DNA from: Micromonospora lutea
GTDB taxonomy: Bacteria > Actinomycetota > Actinomycetes > Mycobacteriales > Micromonosporaceae
Reading direction: 5' to 3'
NCBI RefSeq assembly: GCF_016863535.1
Contig: NZ_BOPB01000026.1
Location: 99,562-163,561, forward strand
DNA: 64,000 nucleotides
The notes beneath the pieces are model-generated. The model was not told the DNA's origin. It made no database searches and worked only from the letters and a program-made list of their open reading frames with translations. Every line of letters begins with the position of its first letter. Position 1 is the stretch's first letter. The translations under genes and the position numbers were made by a program. Shown here in pieces: positions 24,035-32,300 of this stretch.

Positions 24035-26395
24035 ATGACCAGCGAACCGGAGGCGCCGGACGACGACGTCGTGGAGCTACGGGTGCACGGGGTTTCCGGC
24101 GCCAACGCCGAACAGATTCTCGACCGCCCGCACAGTCGCCAGGTGGCCGGGGACCGCAGCGGCGGGTTCTACCGGCCGCGCCCAGGCTATCCGGACACCA
24201 AGGGCGCGGCGGGCGTGACGCTGGAGGCGTACCGCTGGAGCGACCTGCCCTCCGGCACCACCATCCGGACCCTGTCGCTGATGTTCCTGCTGCCCTTCAT
24301 GCTCTGCAACGTCGCGTTCTGGATGAGGCCGACCCGCCGCGACAGCAGCTCCGGTGCGGTACTGAAGGCGATCTGCCGGCTACTCGCCCTCACCCTCACG
24401 ATGCTGTACGTGCTCGCGGCGATGGGCGTGGCGTTGGACCTGATCGCCTGGCGGTGTATGCCGAACCCGTCCTGTCTGGCCGGACGGCCCTGGCTGTCGT
24501 GGATCGGTGACCGCCCCACCGGTCTGACGCTGGCCACCTTCGCACTTCTACCGGCGGCTGCGCTCGGGCTGGTCTGGCGGCTCGCTGCCCGCCCCGGCCG
24601 CGACTTCGACGCCTTCCACACCTCCGCCACCGCCTCGGGGGCCCATCAGCTCAGCGCGGTAGCCCAGTGGGACGGCGCACCGACCGTGGGCAGACTGCGC
24701 TCACTGCATGTCGCCGCCGGCCTGATGACCCTCAGCATCGGTCTCGTCACGGCCCGGATCAACTCGGGTCCGTCGAACCTCGGCGTGGCCCTGGCCATCG
24801 TCACCGGGGCGCTGCTGTTGACCTGCATCGTGATGGTCTGCGTTCACTCGTTGATCGACCTGGTTCCGGTCGACTCGTTCGCGGATCGGTTCGTGCGTGG
24901 GCTGCGCACCCTGGCCTGCGTACTGGCCGTGGTGGTGCTGGTGGCGGTCGCGGTCGATCCGACCCCGTGGCGGGTCAGTGAGGGGCTGCCCGGCTACGCG
25001 ACCGCCGTTGGGCTGACCATCCTCACCCAGACGATCCTGCTGTTCGCGCTCGGCGCCGGCGCGCTGCTCAATCGGAATCAGGTGAGCCGCGGCCACGCCG
25101 CGACCGCTGGCGCCGCCCGAGGTGCCGGACCGTCCGACCGCCGTCGCGCCGGTCCCGATCCGACACCCGCCGTCGGCATCGAGCCCGACGAGGTGAGGCG
25201 CGGGATCGGCCACGACGGGCTCAACGCGGGGCCGCTGCGAGGGCTCGGTGCGCCCGTGATGGCGGCCGTCGCCACCGGTCTGGCAGTGGCGATCTCCGCG
25301 GACCTCGTGTACCGGGTCGCCGACCTGCTCAACCGTCGCGCCAGCGTCGGCAATGACCGGGCGATCAGTCCACCCCTCGGTTACAAATGGGCCGTCTTCG
25401 TGTTCCTCGTGGCGGCGGCGACCACCCTGGTGTCAGCCGTCATCATCATCCTGGTCAGCCGTCACGCCCGGATACGCACCGCCCGGGCCACCGTCGCACA
25501 CGACTACCCCGACGCACCGCCGGCCGCCGGATACCGGCTGCGTCAGATCGAGCGGATGATCGCCCGGGCGAGGTTCACCGAGCGGATCGAGACCATCGCG
25601 GTGGTCTACGCCTGTGTCGTCGGGGTGGGCATGCCCAGCAGCCTGCTCGGCATGTTGGAGCTGGCACCGAACACCACGGTGCAGCGGTTGACCGGAATTC
25701 CGGCTGCGGCGATCGACTTCGCCATCCAGGTCGGCAGTTTCGTCATCGCGGCCGTCGTACTCGCGCTGCTGGTCGGCGGCATCTTCGCCTACCGTACGTC
25801 CGAATTCCGCAGGTACGTCGGCGTGCTGTGGGACCTGGGGACATTCTGGCCACGGGCAGCGCACCCCTTCGCGCCGCCCTGCTACGCCGAGCGCGCGGTC
25901 CCGGAGCTGACCCGCCGGATCGTGCACCTCACCGGGCAGGGACACGGGGTGCTGCTCACCGGGCACAGCCACGGCTCCGTGCTGCTCGCCGCCACGATCC
26001 TCCAGCTTCCGCCCAACGTGTGCAGCCGGTTGGCCCTGCTGACGTACGGCTCACCGCTGCGCCGGATCTACACGCGGCTGTTCCCGGCCTACGTCAACGA
26101 GGCGGTGCTCTGCGAGGTGGGCAACCGGGTCCACTGGCGGTGGATCAACCTGTGGCGGGACACCGACCCGATCGGCGGCTGGGTCTTCTCGCCGCACCGG
26201 CCGGGTCGAGCGCCAACCGTGTCCGGGCCCGCAGACGGGGTGGACCGCCGGCTACGCGACCCGGTCGACGTCGTTCCGCCTCCCGGTGACAGCGTCCCGC
26301 CTCCGATCGTCGGACACTGGCCCGGCGAATCCGATCCGCGCTTCGCGGTCGCGGTGGCGGAGTTGGCCGGCCGGCTGCGGAACCGGCTGCATTGA
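24035..26395 (+). CDS. Multi-spanning membrane protein with serine-hydrolase motifs
   Basis: A 786-aa protein of unknown function. It opens with VVELRVHGVSGANAEQILDR, like the first strand and oxyanion turn (RVHGxxG) of an alpha/beta hydrolase. Residues 80-590 hold about ten hydrophobic segments in clusters, with cytosolic or external loops rich in Arg and Pro. The C-terminal 190 residues are soluble and contain LLTGHSHGSVLLAATIL, a GxSxG nucleophile elbow, then LALLTYGSPLRRIYTRLFP and WRWINLWRDTDPIGGWVF, where the Asp could be the acid. So a lipase-like fold appears split by a membrane insert. ATG at 24035 follows a GGGGGT ribosome site; a GTG at 24020 is possible. Confidence 0.7.
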   Translation: MTSEPEAPDDDVVELRVHGVSGANAEQILDRPHSRQVAGDRSGGFYRPRPGYPDTKGAAGVTLEAYRWSDLPSGTTIRTLSLMFLLPFMLCNVAFWMRPTRRDSSSGAVLKAICRLLALTLTMLYVLAAMGVALDLIAWRCMPNPSCLAGRPWLSWIGDRPTGLTLATFALLPAAALGLVWRLAARPGRDFDAFHTSATASGAHQLSAVAQWDGAPTVGRLRSLHVAAGLMTLSIGLVTARINSGPSNLGVALAIVTGALLLTCIVMVCVHSLIDLVPVDSFADRFVRGLRTLACVLAVVVLVAVAVDPTPWRVSEGLPGYATAVGLTILTQTILLFALGAGALLNRNQVSRGHAATAGAARGAGPSDRRRAGPDPTPAVGIEPDEVRRGIGHDGLNAGPLRGLGAPVMAAVATGLAVAISADLVYRVADLLNRRASVGNDRAISPPLGYKWAVFVFLVAAATTLVSAVIIILVSRHARIRTARATVAHDYPDAPPAAGYRLRQIERMIARARFTERIETIAVVYACVVGVGMPSSLLGMLELAPNTTVQRLTGIPAAAIDFAIQVGSFVIAAVVLALLVGGIFAYRTSEFRRYVGVLWDLGTFWPRAAHPFAPPCYAERAVPELTRRIVHLTGQGHGVLLTGHSHGSVLLAATILQLPPNVCSRLALLTYGSPLRRIYTRLFPAYVNEAVLCEVGNRVHWRWINLWRDTDPIGGWVFSPHRPGRAPTVSGPADGVDRRLRDPVDVVPPPGDSVPPPIVGHWPGESDPRFAVAVAELAGRLRNRLH

Positions 26396-26441
26396 CCTGA
26401 GCGCGGTACGCGCGGCCGAACAGCGCGGCTATCCTTCCCGG

Positions 26442-26951
26442 ATGGGCACCTCCCCCAGCGCCGAGCGGACCCTGATCGCGTCGAACCGCCGAGCCCGCCA
26501 CGACTACACGGTGCTCAAGACCTACGAGGCCGGCATCGTGCTCGCCGGCACCGAGGTCAAGTCGCTGCGGGCGGGACGTGTCTCGCTGGTGGACGCCTTC
26601 GCGCAGGAACGCGACGGGGAGATCATGCTGTACGGCCTGCACATCGCCGAGTACGGCTACGGTAGCTGGACCAACCACGCACCTCGGCGTACCCGCAAAC
26701 TGCTGCTGCGCCGGGTGGAGATCGCCCGGATCCTCGACCGCGTCCGCGAAGGCGGGATCACCCTGGTGCCGCTGTCGATGTACTTCTCTGGCGGCTGGGC
26801 CAAACTCGAACTGGCACTGGCCAAGGGACGCCGGACCTACGACAAACGGCAGGCGCTGGCCGAACGCGACGCGAACCGGGAGATTGCCCGCGAACTGGGC
26901 CGCCGGCTCAAGGGGCGCTCGGCACGCGAGGGCCGCTTGGCGCGCGGCTGA
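26442..26951 (+). CDS. smpB: SsrA-binding protein SmpB
   Basis: SmpB binds tmRNA and brings it to stalled ribosomes. The 169-aa product is complete: IASNRRARHDYTVLKTYEAG, VLAGTEVKSLRAGRVSLVDA, the YGLHIAEYGYGSWTNHAPRR segment, ARKLLL-like RTRKLLLRRVEI, and the basic C-terminal tail KGRRTYDKRQALAERDANRE that reaches the decoding centre. Starts 46 bp after the membrane hydrolase gene. I do not find ssrA in the following region. Confidence 0.96.
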   Translation: MGTSPSAERTLIASNRRARHDYTVLKTYEAGIVLAGTEVKSLRAGRVSLVDAFAQERDGEIMLYGLHIAEYGYGSWTNHAPRRTRKLLLRRVEIARILDRVREGGITLVPLSMYFSGGWAKLELALAKGRRTYDKRQALAERDANREIARELGRRLKGRSAREGRLARG

Positions 26952-26980
26952 GCCGGGTCGTGGCTCAGCCGCACGCCAAG
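26936..26980 (+). terminator. smpB terminator overlapping its stop codon
   Basis: Arms 26936-26954 and 26962-26980 pair over 19 bp with one mismatch; the smpB stop codon (26949-26951) lies in the left arm. Confidence 0.65.
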
Positions 26981-27033
26981 GCTCCGCTCGGGTCGGGTGG
27001 CGCGGCGCAGACCCGCACCGGGCCGGGGACGAC

Positions 27034-27447
27034 TCAGCCCGCGAGCAGATGGGCGTGGGCCGCACGCAACCGGGTCAGCGCGGGATCGGTGCCCGGTGGG
27101 GAGCGGCGATCCAGCTCGGCCCAGACCTCGGCCAGCGCCGCGGCCACCGTCCGCAGCTCGGCGGCGTGGCGTTGACGGCTCTGCTGCCGCTGGGCGTCGA
27201 GCCGTCGGGACCACCCGGCGGTGACCTCGGCCAGGCGCCCGGCATCGGCACGAGCCTCCGCGACGGTGCGAGCGGCCGCCGCTGGCACGATCGCGGCGAC
27301 CGGCCGAGGATCACCATCGCGGGTGACCACCGTGACCGTGTCGGTCAGTTCCGCCATGGCGACGAGTTGGCTCAGTCGGGTGCGCGCCTCGCGAAGGGGC
27401 AGCGAGCGCGCCGGGGCGTTTCGCGGAGTGAGGGCGGGGACAGCCAT
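27034..27447 (-). CDS. Phd/YefM-like antitoxin-type protein with long C-terminal helix
   Basis: A 137-aa protein. Residues 14-55 look like the Phd/YefM fold (SLPLREARTRLSQLVAMAEL, TDTVTVVTRDGDPRPVAAIV). The rest is a long Ala/Arg-rich helix (AEARADAGRLAEVTAGWSRR ... AAALAEVWAELDRR). No RelE, Doc or PIN toxin gene lies beside it, so it is either a solitary DNA-binding protein or an orphan antitoxin. ATG start with a GGGCGGGGA stretch upstream; an upstream GTG gives two extra residues. Convergent with smpB. Confidence 0.6.
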   Translation of the reverse strand: MAVPALTPRNAPARSLPLREARTRLSQLVAMAELTDTVTVVTRDGDPRPVAAIVPAAAARTVAEARADAGRLAEVTAGWSRRLDAQRQQSRQRHAAELRTVAAALAEVWAELDRRSPPGTDPALTRLRAAHAHLLAG

Positions 27448-27488
27448 GAATACATGGTCCGTGCCGGGTACGACACTTTCCGCGACCG

Positions 27489-28385
27489 TCAGCGCGGCGG
27501 ATGGTCCCGGCGGGACGGAAACTGGGCGCCGGGGCGGGCCAGCGTCGACCGGGCGCGCAGCCCTACCGGATCGGGGGCGGTGACGTCGGGCGGGCCGCCG
27601 GCCGCGGCCGTGGACGGCTCCGTCCGCCGGGCGTCCAGGTACGCCAGCGCGGCCTTGTCCTCGTCGTCGGGTGCGGCGAGCAGCGCGTACACCAGACCGA
27701 CCACGCCGAAGATCACCAGCAGCACGATCGGGATCAGCAGCGTGCCGACGCCGGCTCCGGTGATCTCGGCCGGTTCCTCGTGCAGGTGCACCGACAGGGC
27801 GCTCATCCCGGTGAAGTGCATTCCGTTGACCGCCACGCCCATCACCAGCGCCGACGCGAAGATCGCCATCGGCTTGCGGACGGTCACCGCGAGCCAGAGC
27901 GCGACGGAGGCCGCGACCACGGCGATCAACACCGACAACCCCACCCGGAGGTTGTCGTAGAGCAGCCGGCCGTCCAACCGCATCGCCGCCATGCCCGTGT
28001 AGTGCATCGCCGCCACCCCGAGGCCGGTGAACAGGCCGCCGCCGAGGATCCGCCCGACCGAGAGCCGACCGGTGCCCACGATCGCCAGCCCGATGCCGAC
28101 CGCCACCACAGCGATCAGCGCGCTGCCGACCGTGATCGGCACGTCGTACCGGATCCGCGTTCCGTCCACGGCGAAGCCCAACATCGCCATGAAGTGCATC
28201 GTCCAGATCGCCGTGCCGCCGAGCGCCCACGCAGCGAGGCTGCCCCACCAGAGCTTCTGCCCCGTGCTGGAGGCGGTGCGGATGCGGCCGGCACAGACCA
28301 GGCCGAGAATCGAACCGAGCACCGACAGGGCGTAACTCAACGCCGGTGTGATCCAGCCGTACTCGAAGTGATTGATGTCTGCCAC
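27489..28385 (-). CDS. MHYT-domain membrane sensor protein
   Basis: A 298-aa membrane protein with seven hydrophobic segments and three MHYT-type motifs: WTMHFMAM, AAMHYTGM and NGMHFTGM. In this family the Met/His residues near the outer face are proposed to bind copper and sense oxygen, CO or NO. The GTG start (then ADINHFEYGW, the usual family opening) has GGGGGGAG six bases upstream; an ATG at 28424 would add 13 unlikely residues. The C-terminal 55 residues are a Pro/Arg-rich cytosolic tail without GGDEF, EAL or kinase domain, so output is unknown. Confidence 0.88.
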   Translation of the reverse strand: MADINHFEYGWITPALSYALSVLGSILGLVCAGRIRTASSTGQKLWWGSLAAWALGGTAIWTMHFMAMLGFAVDGTRIRYDVPITVGSALIAVVAVGIGLAIVGTGRLSVGRILGGGLFTGLGVAAMHYTGMAAMRLDGRLLYDNLRVGLSVLIAVVAASVALWLAVTVRKPMAIFASALVMGVAVNGMHFTGMSALSVHLHEEPAEITGAGVGTLLIPIVLLVIFGVVGLVYALLAAPDDEDKAALAYLDARRTEPSTAAAGGPPDVTAPDPVGLRARSTLARPGAQFPSRRDHPPR

Positions 28386-28552
28386 GTGGGCTCCCCCCAG
28401 AGCTGCTACCGGCGCGTAGCTCACGCGCCGATGACATGATCCGGGACGCTCTCACCAGGCACAACACGGCCCCCCGAGCACTTCGCGCCGTGCCGCCGCA
28501 GTGACACAGCGATGCGTCGGTTGACGACTCGACCGACCGCCGTCGGGCCGGT

Positions 28553-31330
28553 TCAGGCCGGCGAGTGGTATGCCAGCACGCCCCGGTTGACCGCGGTGAT
28601 CGCCTGCCGTGCGGTGGCCCGCAACTCGGTCGACGCACCACCGGAGTCGGCCAGTTGGCCGAGCAGGTCCACCACCTGGCGGGCCCACCGGACGAAGTCA
28701 CCGGCCGGCATCTCACCATCGAGCTCATGTCCGCTGGTCAGCACCTTGGCCAACGCCTCGCCCCGAGCCCAGCGGTAGACCGGCCAGGCGAAGCCGAGAT
28801 CCGGCTCGCGAGTGACCGCGAGCCCGCGCGACGCCTCGTCAGTCTCGATCTCGCTCCACAGCTTCAGGGTCGCGTCGACCGCATCGGCGACCGCGCCACG
28901 CGGCAGCGAGGCCCGTTCGTCGACGTCCCGGCGGGCCTCGAAGACCACCACCGAAACCGCGGCAGCCAGCTCGGCCGGTGACAGGCCGTCCCAGACACCT
29001 CGCCGCAGGCACTCCGCCACGAGCAGGTCCGCCTCCGTCCAGATCCGCCCGAGCATTCGACCGGCGTCGGTGACGGCGCCGTCGGCAGCGAGATAACCGC
29101 GCGCGGTGAGCAGCGCGACGATCCGATCGAAGGTACGCGCCAACGACCCCGTGCGGCCGGCGACGCGCTCGCGCAGTTCCTCGGTGTCCCGCTCCAGCCG
29201 CCGGCGGCGCTCGGCCCAGCGAGCGTGCTCCTCCCGCTCCGGGCAGGCGTGGCAGGGGTGCCGACGCAGCTCGGTACGGAGCTGGCTGAGCTGCTGGTCC
29301 TCCCCCGACCGCCCGCCTCGGGACCCCCGGCGGGAGTGCCGGTCCAGGCCGGTGCCGCTGACCTGAGCCGCCAGGTCACGGCGGGCGGCCGGATTGCGAT
29401 GGTTGAAGTGCTTGGGCACCCGGATGCGGGCCAGCACCTCGGCCGGCGTGGTGAAGTCGCCGGGGCTGATCCGGCCGGCCCAGCGGTCCTGGGTGAGCAC
29501 CAGCGGACGGGGCTCGCTGAACCCTCCGGCCGCCGGGTCGAGCACCACGGCCAGCCCGGCCCGACGTCCGGACGGCACCCGGATCACGTCGCCCACCCGT
29601 AGCCGCTCCAGGGCCGTCACCGCTGCCGCCCGACGCTGGCTCTGCCCCTGCCTGGCGATGGCCCGCTCCCGGTCGGCGATGGCGACCCGCAGGGCGAAGT
29701 ACTCGTCGAAGTCACCGTGGTGGCATTCCGCCTCGACGCCGTACGCCTCGATGGTCTCGGTGTTGCGCTGCACCTGCCGCGCCAGGCCGACCACCGAGCG
29801 GTCCGCCTGGAACTGGGCGAACGACGACTCCAGCAGCACCCGGGCCGGCTCCGCGCCGACGCTGCCGACGAGGTTCACCGCCATGTTGTACGACGGTCGG
29901 AAGCTGGACCGCAGCGGATACGTCCGGGTGGAGGCCAGACCCGCCACGTGCCGGGGATCGGTCTCCGGGGACCAAACCACCACGGCGTGCCCCTCCACGT
30001 CGATGCCCCGACGCCCGGCCCGCCCGGTGAGCTGGGTGTACTCCCCCGGGGTCAGGTCGACGTGCGCCTCGCCGTTGTACTTCACCAGGCGTTCCAGCAC
30101 CACGCACCGGGCCGGCATGTTGATGCCCAGCGCGAGGGTCTCGGTGGCGAAGACCGCCTTGACCAGACCTCGGACGAACAGTTCCTCCACCACCTCCTTG
30201 AACGCCGGCAGCATCCCGGCGTGGTGGGCGGCCAGCCCGCGCTCCAGGCCGTCGAGCCACTCCCAGTAGCCGAGCACCGACAGGTCCTCGCCGGGGATCG
30301 CCGTCACCCGGGACTCCACCACCCGGCGGATCTCCGCCCGCTCCTCGGGTGAGGTGAGCCGCAGCCCGGCGGCGAGGCACTGCTGCACCGCCGCGTCGCA
30401 GCCGGCCCGGCTGAAGATGAACAGGATCGCCGGCAGCAGCCCCTCGCGGTCCAGCCGGTCGACGATGTCGGGGCGCATCGGCCCGCGCCAGCGCGGACCA
30501 CGCCGCCCACCCCAGCCGGCGGCGCGGCCCTCACCGAGGTCGAGCCGGCGCAACGTGTCCCGCGTGTAGCGCAGCAACTCCGGGTGCACGTCGTGTTTGC
30601 GCGCGGCGGCGGCATCGTGGAACAGGTCGAACATCCGCTTGCCGACCAGCATGTGCTGCCACAACGGCACCGGCCGGTGCTCGCTGACCACCACCGTGGT
30701 CTCGCCCCGAACTGTGATCAACCAGTCGGCGAACTCCTCGGCGTTGGACACCGTCGCCGACAGCGACACCAGGGTCACCGAGGCGGGCAGGTGGATGATG
30801 ACCTCCTCCCAGACCCCGCCACGGAACCGGTCGGCCAGGTAGTGGACCTCGTCCATCACCACGTACGCCAGGCCTTCGAGGGTGGCCGAGCCGGCGTAGA
30901 GCATGTTGCGCAGCACCTCGGTGGTCATCACCACCACCGGAGCGTCGCCGTTGATGGCGTTGTCGCCGGTGAGCAGGCCCACCTGCTCGGCACCGTACCG
31001 GTCGACCAGGTCGTGGTACTTCTGGTTCGACAGCGCCTTGATCGGCGTGGTGTAGAAGCACTTGCGCCGGGGGCCGTCGGCCGGTTCCGGCCGCCCGGGC
31101 GCACCCCGCAACGCGAGGTGTACGGCGAACTCGCCGACCACCGTCTTGCCGGCCCCGGTCGGCGCGCAGACCAGCACACCGCTGCCCCGCTCCAGGGCCT
31201 GACACGCTTCCCGTTGGAAGTCGTCGAGGTCGAACCCCAGGTCAGAAGTGAACTCTTCCAGCGCCGGAAACTGTGAGGCCTGGGCGGCCCGGCGGCGCGC
31301 CGCGGCGTACCGCTCGGCGGGGCTCGACAT
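28553..31330 (-). CDS. helY: Ski2-like DEAD/DEAH-box RNA helicase HelY
   Basis: A 925-aa superfamily 2 helicase of the Ski2/Mtr4 type, conserved in actinobacteria. Motifs in order: Q/ATP region LDDFQREACQALERG, Walker A APTGAGKTVVGEFA, TTPIKALSNQKYHDL, DEVH box YVVMDEVHYLADRFRGG, SLSATVSNAEEFADW, FATETLALGINMPARCVV and motif VI QLTGRAGRRGIDVEG. The C-terminal half has the DSHCT domain (LGRIWTEADLLVAECLRRGV, PAGDFVRWARQVVDLLGQLA). It probably works in RNA turnover. In other actinobacteria it follows tatAC and dagK; here that order is kept but spread out. Confidence 0.94.
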   Translation of the reverse strand: MSSPAERYAAARRRAAQASQFPALEEFTSDLGFDLDDFQREACQALERGSGVLVCAPTGAGKTVVGEFAVHLALRGAPGRPEPADGPRRKCFYTTPIKALSNQKYHDLVDRYGAEQVGLLTGDNAINGDAPVVVMTTEVLRNMLYAGSATLEGLAYVVMDEVHYLADRFRGGVWEEVIIHLPASVTLVSLSATVSNAEEFADWLITVRGETTVVVSEHRPVPLWQHMLVGKRMFDLFHDAAAARKHDVHPELLRYTRDTLRRLDLGEGRAAGWGGRRGPRWRGPMRPDIVDRLDREGLLPAILFIFSRAGCDAAVQQCLAAGLRLTSPEERAEIRRVVESRVTAIPGEDLSVLGYWEWLDGLERGLAAHHAGMLPAFKEVVEELFVRGLVKAVFATETLALGINMPARCVVLERLVKYNGEAHVDLTPGEYTQLTGRAGRRGIDVEGHAVVVWSPETDPRHVAGLASTRTYPLRSSFRPSYNMAVNLVGSVGAEPARVLLESSFAQFQADRSVVGLARQVQRNTETIEAYGVEAECHHGDFDEYFALRVAIADRERAIARQGQSQRRAAAVTALERLRVGDVIRVPSGRRAGLAVVLDPAAGGFSEPRPLVLTQDRWAGRISPGDFTTPAEVLARIRVPKHFNHRNPAARRDLAAQVSGTGLDRHSRRGSRGGRSGEDQQLSQLRTELRRHPCHACPEREEHARWAERRRRLERDTEELRERVAGRTGSLARTFDRIVALLTARGYLAADGAVTDAGRMLGRIWTEADLLVAECLRRGVWDGLSPAELAAAVSVVVFEARRDVDERASLPRGAVADAVDATLKLWSEIETDEASRGLAVTREPDLGFAWPVYRWARGEALAKVLTSGHELDGEMPAGDFVRWARQVVDLLGQLADSGGASTELRATARQAITAVNRGVLAYHSPA

Positions 31331-31416
31331 GTCCCCAAGATTAGTGCGTGTCCCTGACGAGCACCCGGCAAGGCCGAGCGTCGGGGTGGTCGGGGTGGGT
31401 CGGTAGGGTGCACGAC

Positions 31417-32169
31417 GTGCCGGATCATGCCGAACCGACCAATCCCGTACCCGACGTCACTCGGGACCCGTCCCGTCGGCAGGTGCGGGCAGTGCTGTTC
31501 GACTTCCACGGCACGCTGGCCCAGGTGGAGGAGCCCAGTCAGTGGGTGCTGGCCGCCGCGGCGGCGTGCGGCGTGGAACTGGACCGGGCCCGCGCGACGG
31601 CCCTGGCCGATCGGCTGCTCACCGCCGGCCGCGCCGGCGGGCCGCTGCCCGCCCGGGTGCCGCCCCACCTGGCCGAGCTGTGGGCCGACCGGGATCTCTA
31701 CGAGCACGCCCACCGGGGCGCCTACACCGGGTTGGCCGACACGGTCGACGCCGGCATCGACGGCTTCGCCGAGGCGCTGTACGAGCGGATACTGACGCCG
31801 CAGGGGTGGGTGCCCTACCCCGACACCGCGCCGACCCTCGCCGCGCTACGGGCCGCCGGCGTACGGGTGGCGGTGGTCAGCAACATCGGCTTCGACATCC
31901 GACCACTCTTCGACACCTGGGGACTGGCCGACCTGGTCGACGCCCACGTGCTGTCGTACGAGGTGGGCCGGTGCAAGCCCGACCCGGCGATCTTCTGGCG
32001 GGCCTGCGGCATGCTCGGCGTCGACCCCGAGGAGTCCCTCATGGTCGGCGACACCCCCGCCGACGCCGGTGCCGTCGCCGCCGGCTGTGCCGCGCTGATC
32101 CTTCCCGCCGCCAACCCCGGCCACCCCAACGCCCTAGGCTCCGTCCTAGACCTCCTCCCCACCCCCTAA
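31417..32169 (+). CDS. HAD superfamily hydrolase
   Basis: A 250-aa HAD-IA hydrolase. Motif I is VLFDFHGTLAQ, so the usual second Asp (DxD) is His; motif II is VSNIGFD, motif III RCKPDPAIFW and motif IV VGDTPADAGA. A helical cap domain fills residues 40-120. The D-to-H change at the general acid/base suggests altered or weak phosphatase activity, though this variant recurs in actinobacterial homologues. GTG start chosen from conserved spacing; upstream GTGs are possible. The stop codon lies in a C-rich run that leads into a palindromic repeat. Confidence 0.82.
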   Translation: MPDHAEPTNPVPDVTRDPSRRQVRAVLFDFHGTLAQVEEPSQWVLAAAAACGVELDRARATALADRLLTAGRAGGPLPARVPPHLAELWADRDLYEHAHRGAYTGLADTVDAGIDGFAEALYERILTPQGWVPYPDTAPTLAALRAAGVRVAVVSNIGFDIRPLFDTWGLADLVDAHVLSYEVGRCKPDPAIFWRACGMLGVDPEESLMVGDTPADAGAVAAGCAALILPAANPGHPNALGSVLDLLPTP

Positions 32170-32203
32170 CCCCTAACCCCCCACCCCCACCCCCTGACCC
32201 CCG

Positions 32204-32274
32204 CGATCATGCAGTTGTGGCACCCGCCTCACCCGGATATGCCGCTTTTGTTCGGTACCACAACTGCATGATCG
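32204..32274. repeat. Dispersed palindromic element, copy 1
   Basis: A perfect 17-bp inverted repeat, arms 32204-32220 (cgatcatgcagttgtgg) and 32258-32274, encloses a 37-base spacer containing ccgcttttgttc. The same arms occur at 46742-46817. The left flank (32143-32203) is C-rich and the right flank (32275-32360) G-rich, so a much longer imperfect stem can form and the G-rich side could form quadruplexes. This copy lies between two convergent genes. Confidence 0.9.
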
Positions 32275-32300
32275 ACGAGATGTGGGGGTTGGGGTGGGGG

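Noticed and set aside
26952..27033. Expected tmRNA (ssrA) after smpB
   Set aside because: Only 82 bp remain before the next gene and they hold the smpB terminator; no tag-peptide frame or tRNA-like ends were seen.
26578..27960. Plus-strand open frame of 460 codons over smpB and the MHYT gene
   Set aside because: It overlaps smpB out of frame and the next two genes antisense; no family similarity.
32130..32210. CCCCTAAC-type tract resembling telomeric repeats
   Set aside because: Short, irregular and placed in mid-chromosome backbone next to the palindrome; better seen as the C-rich flank of that element.
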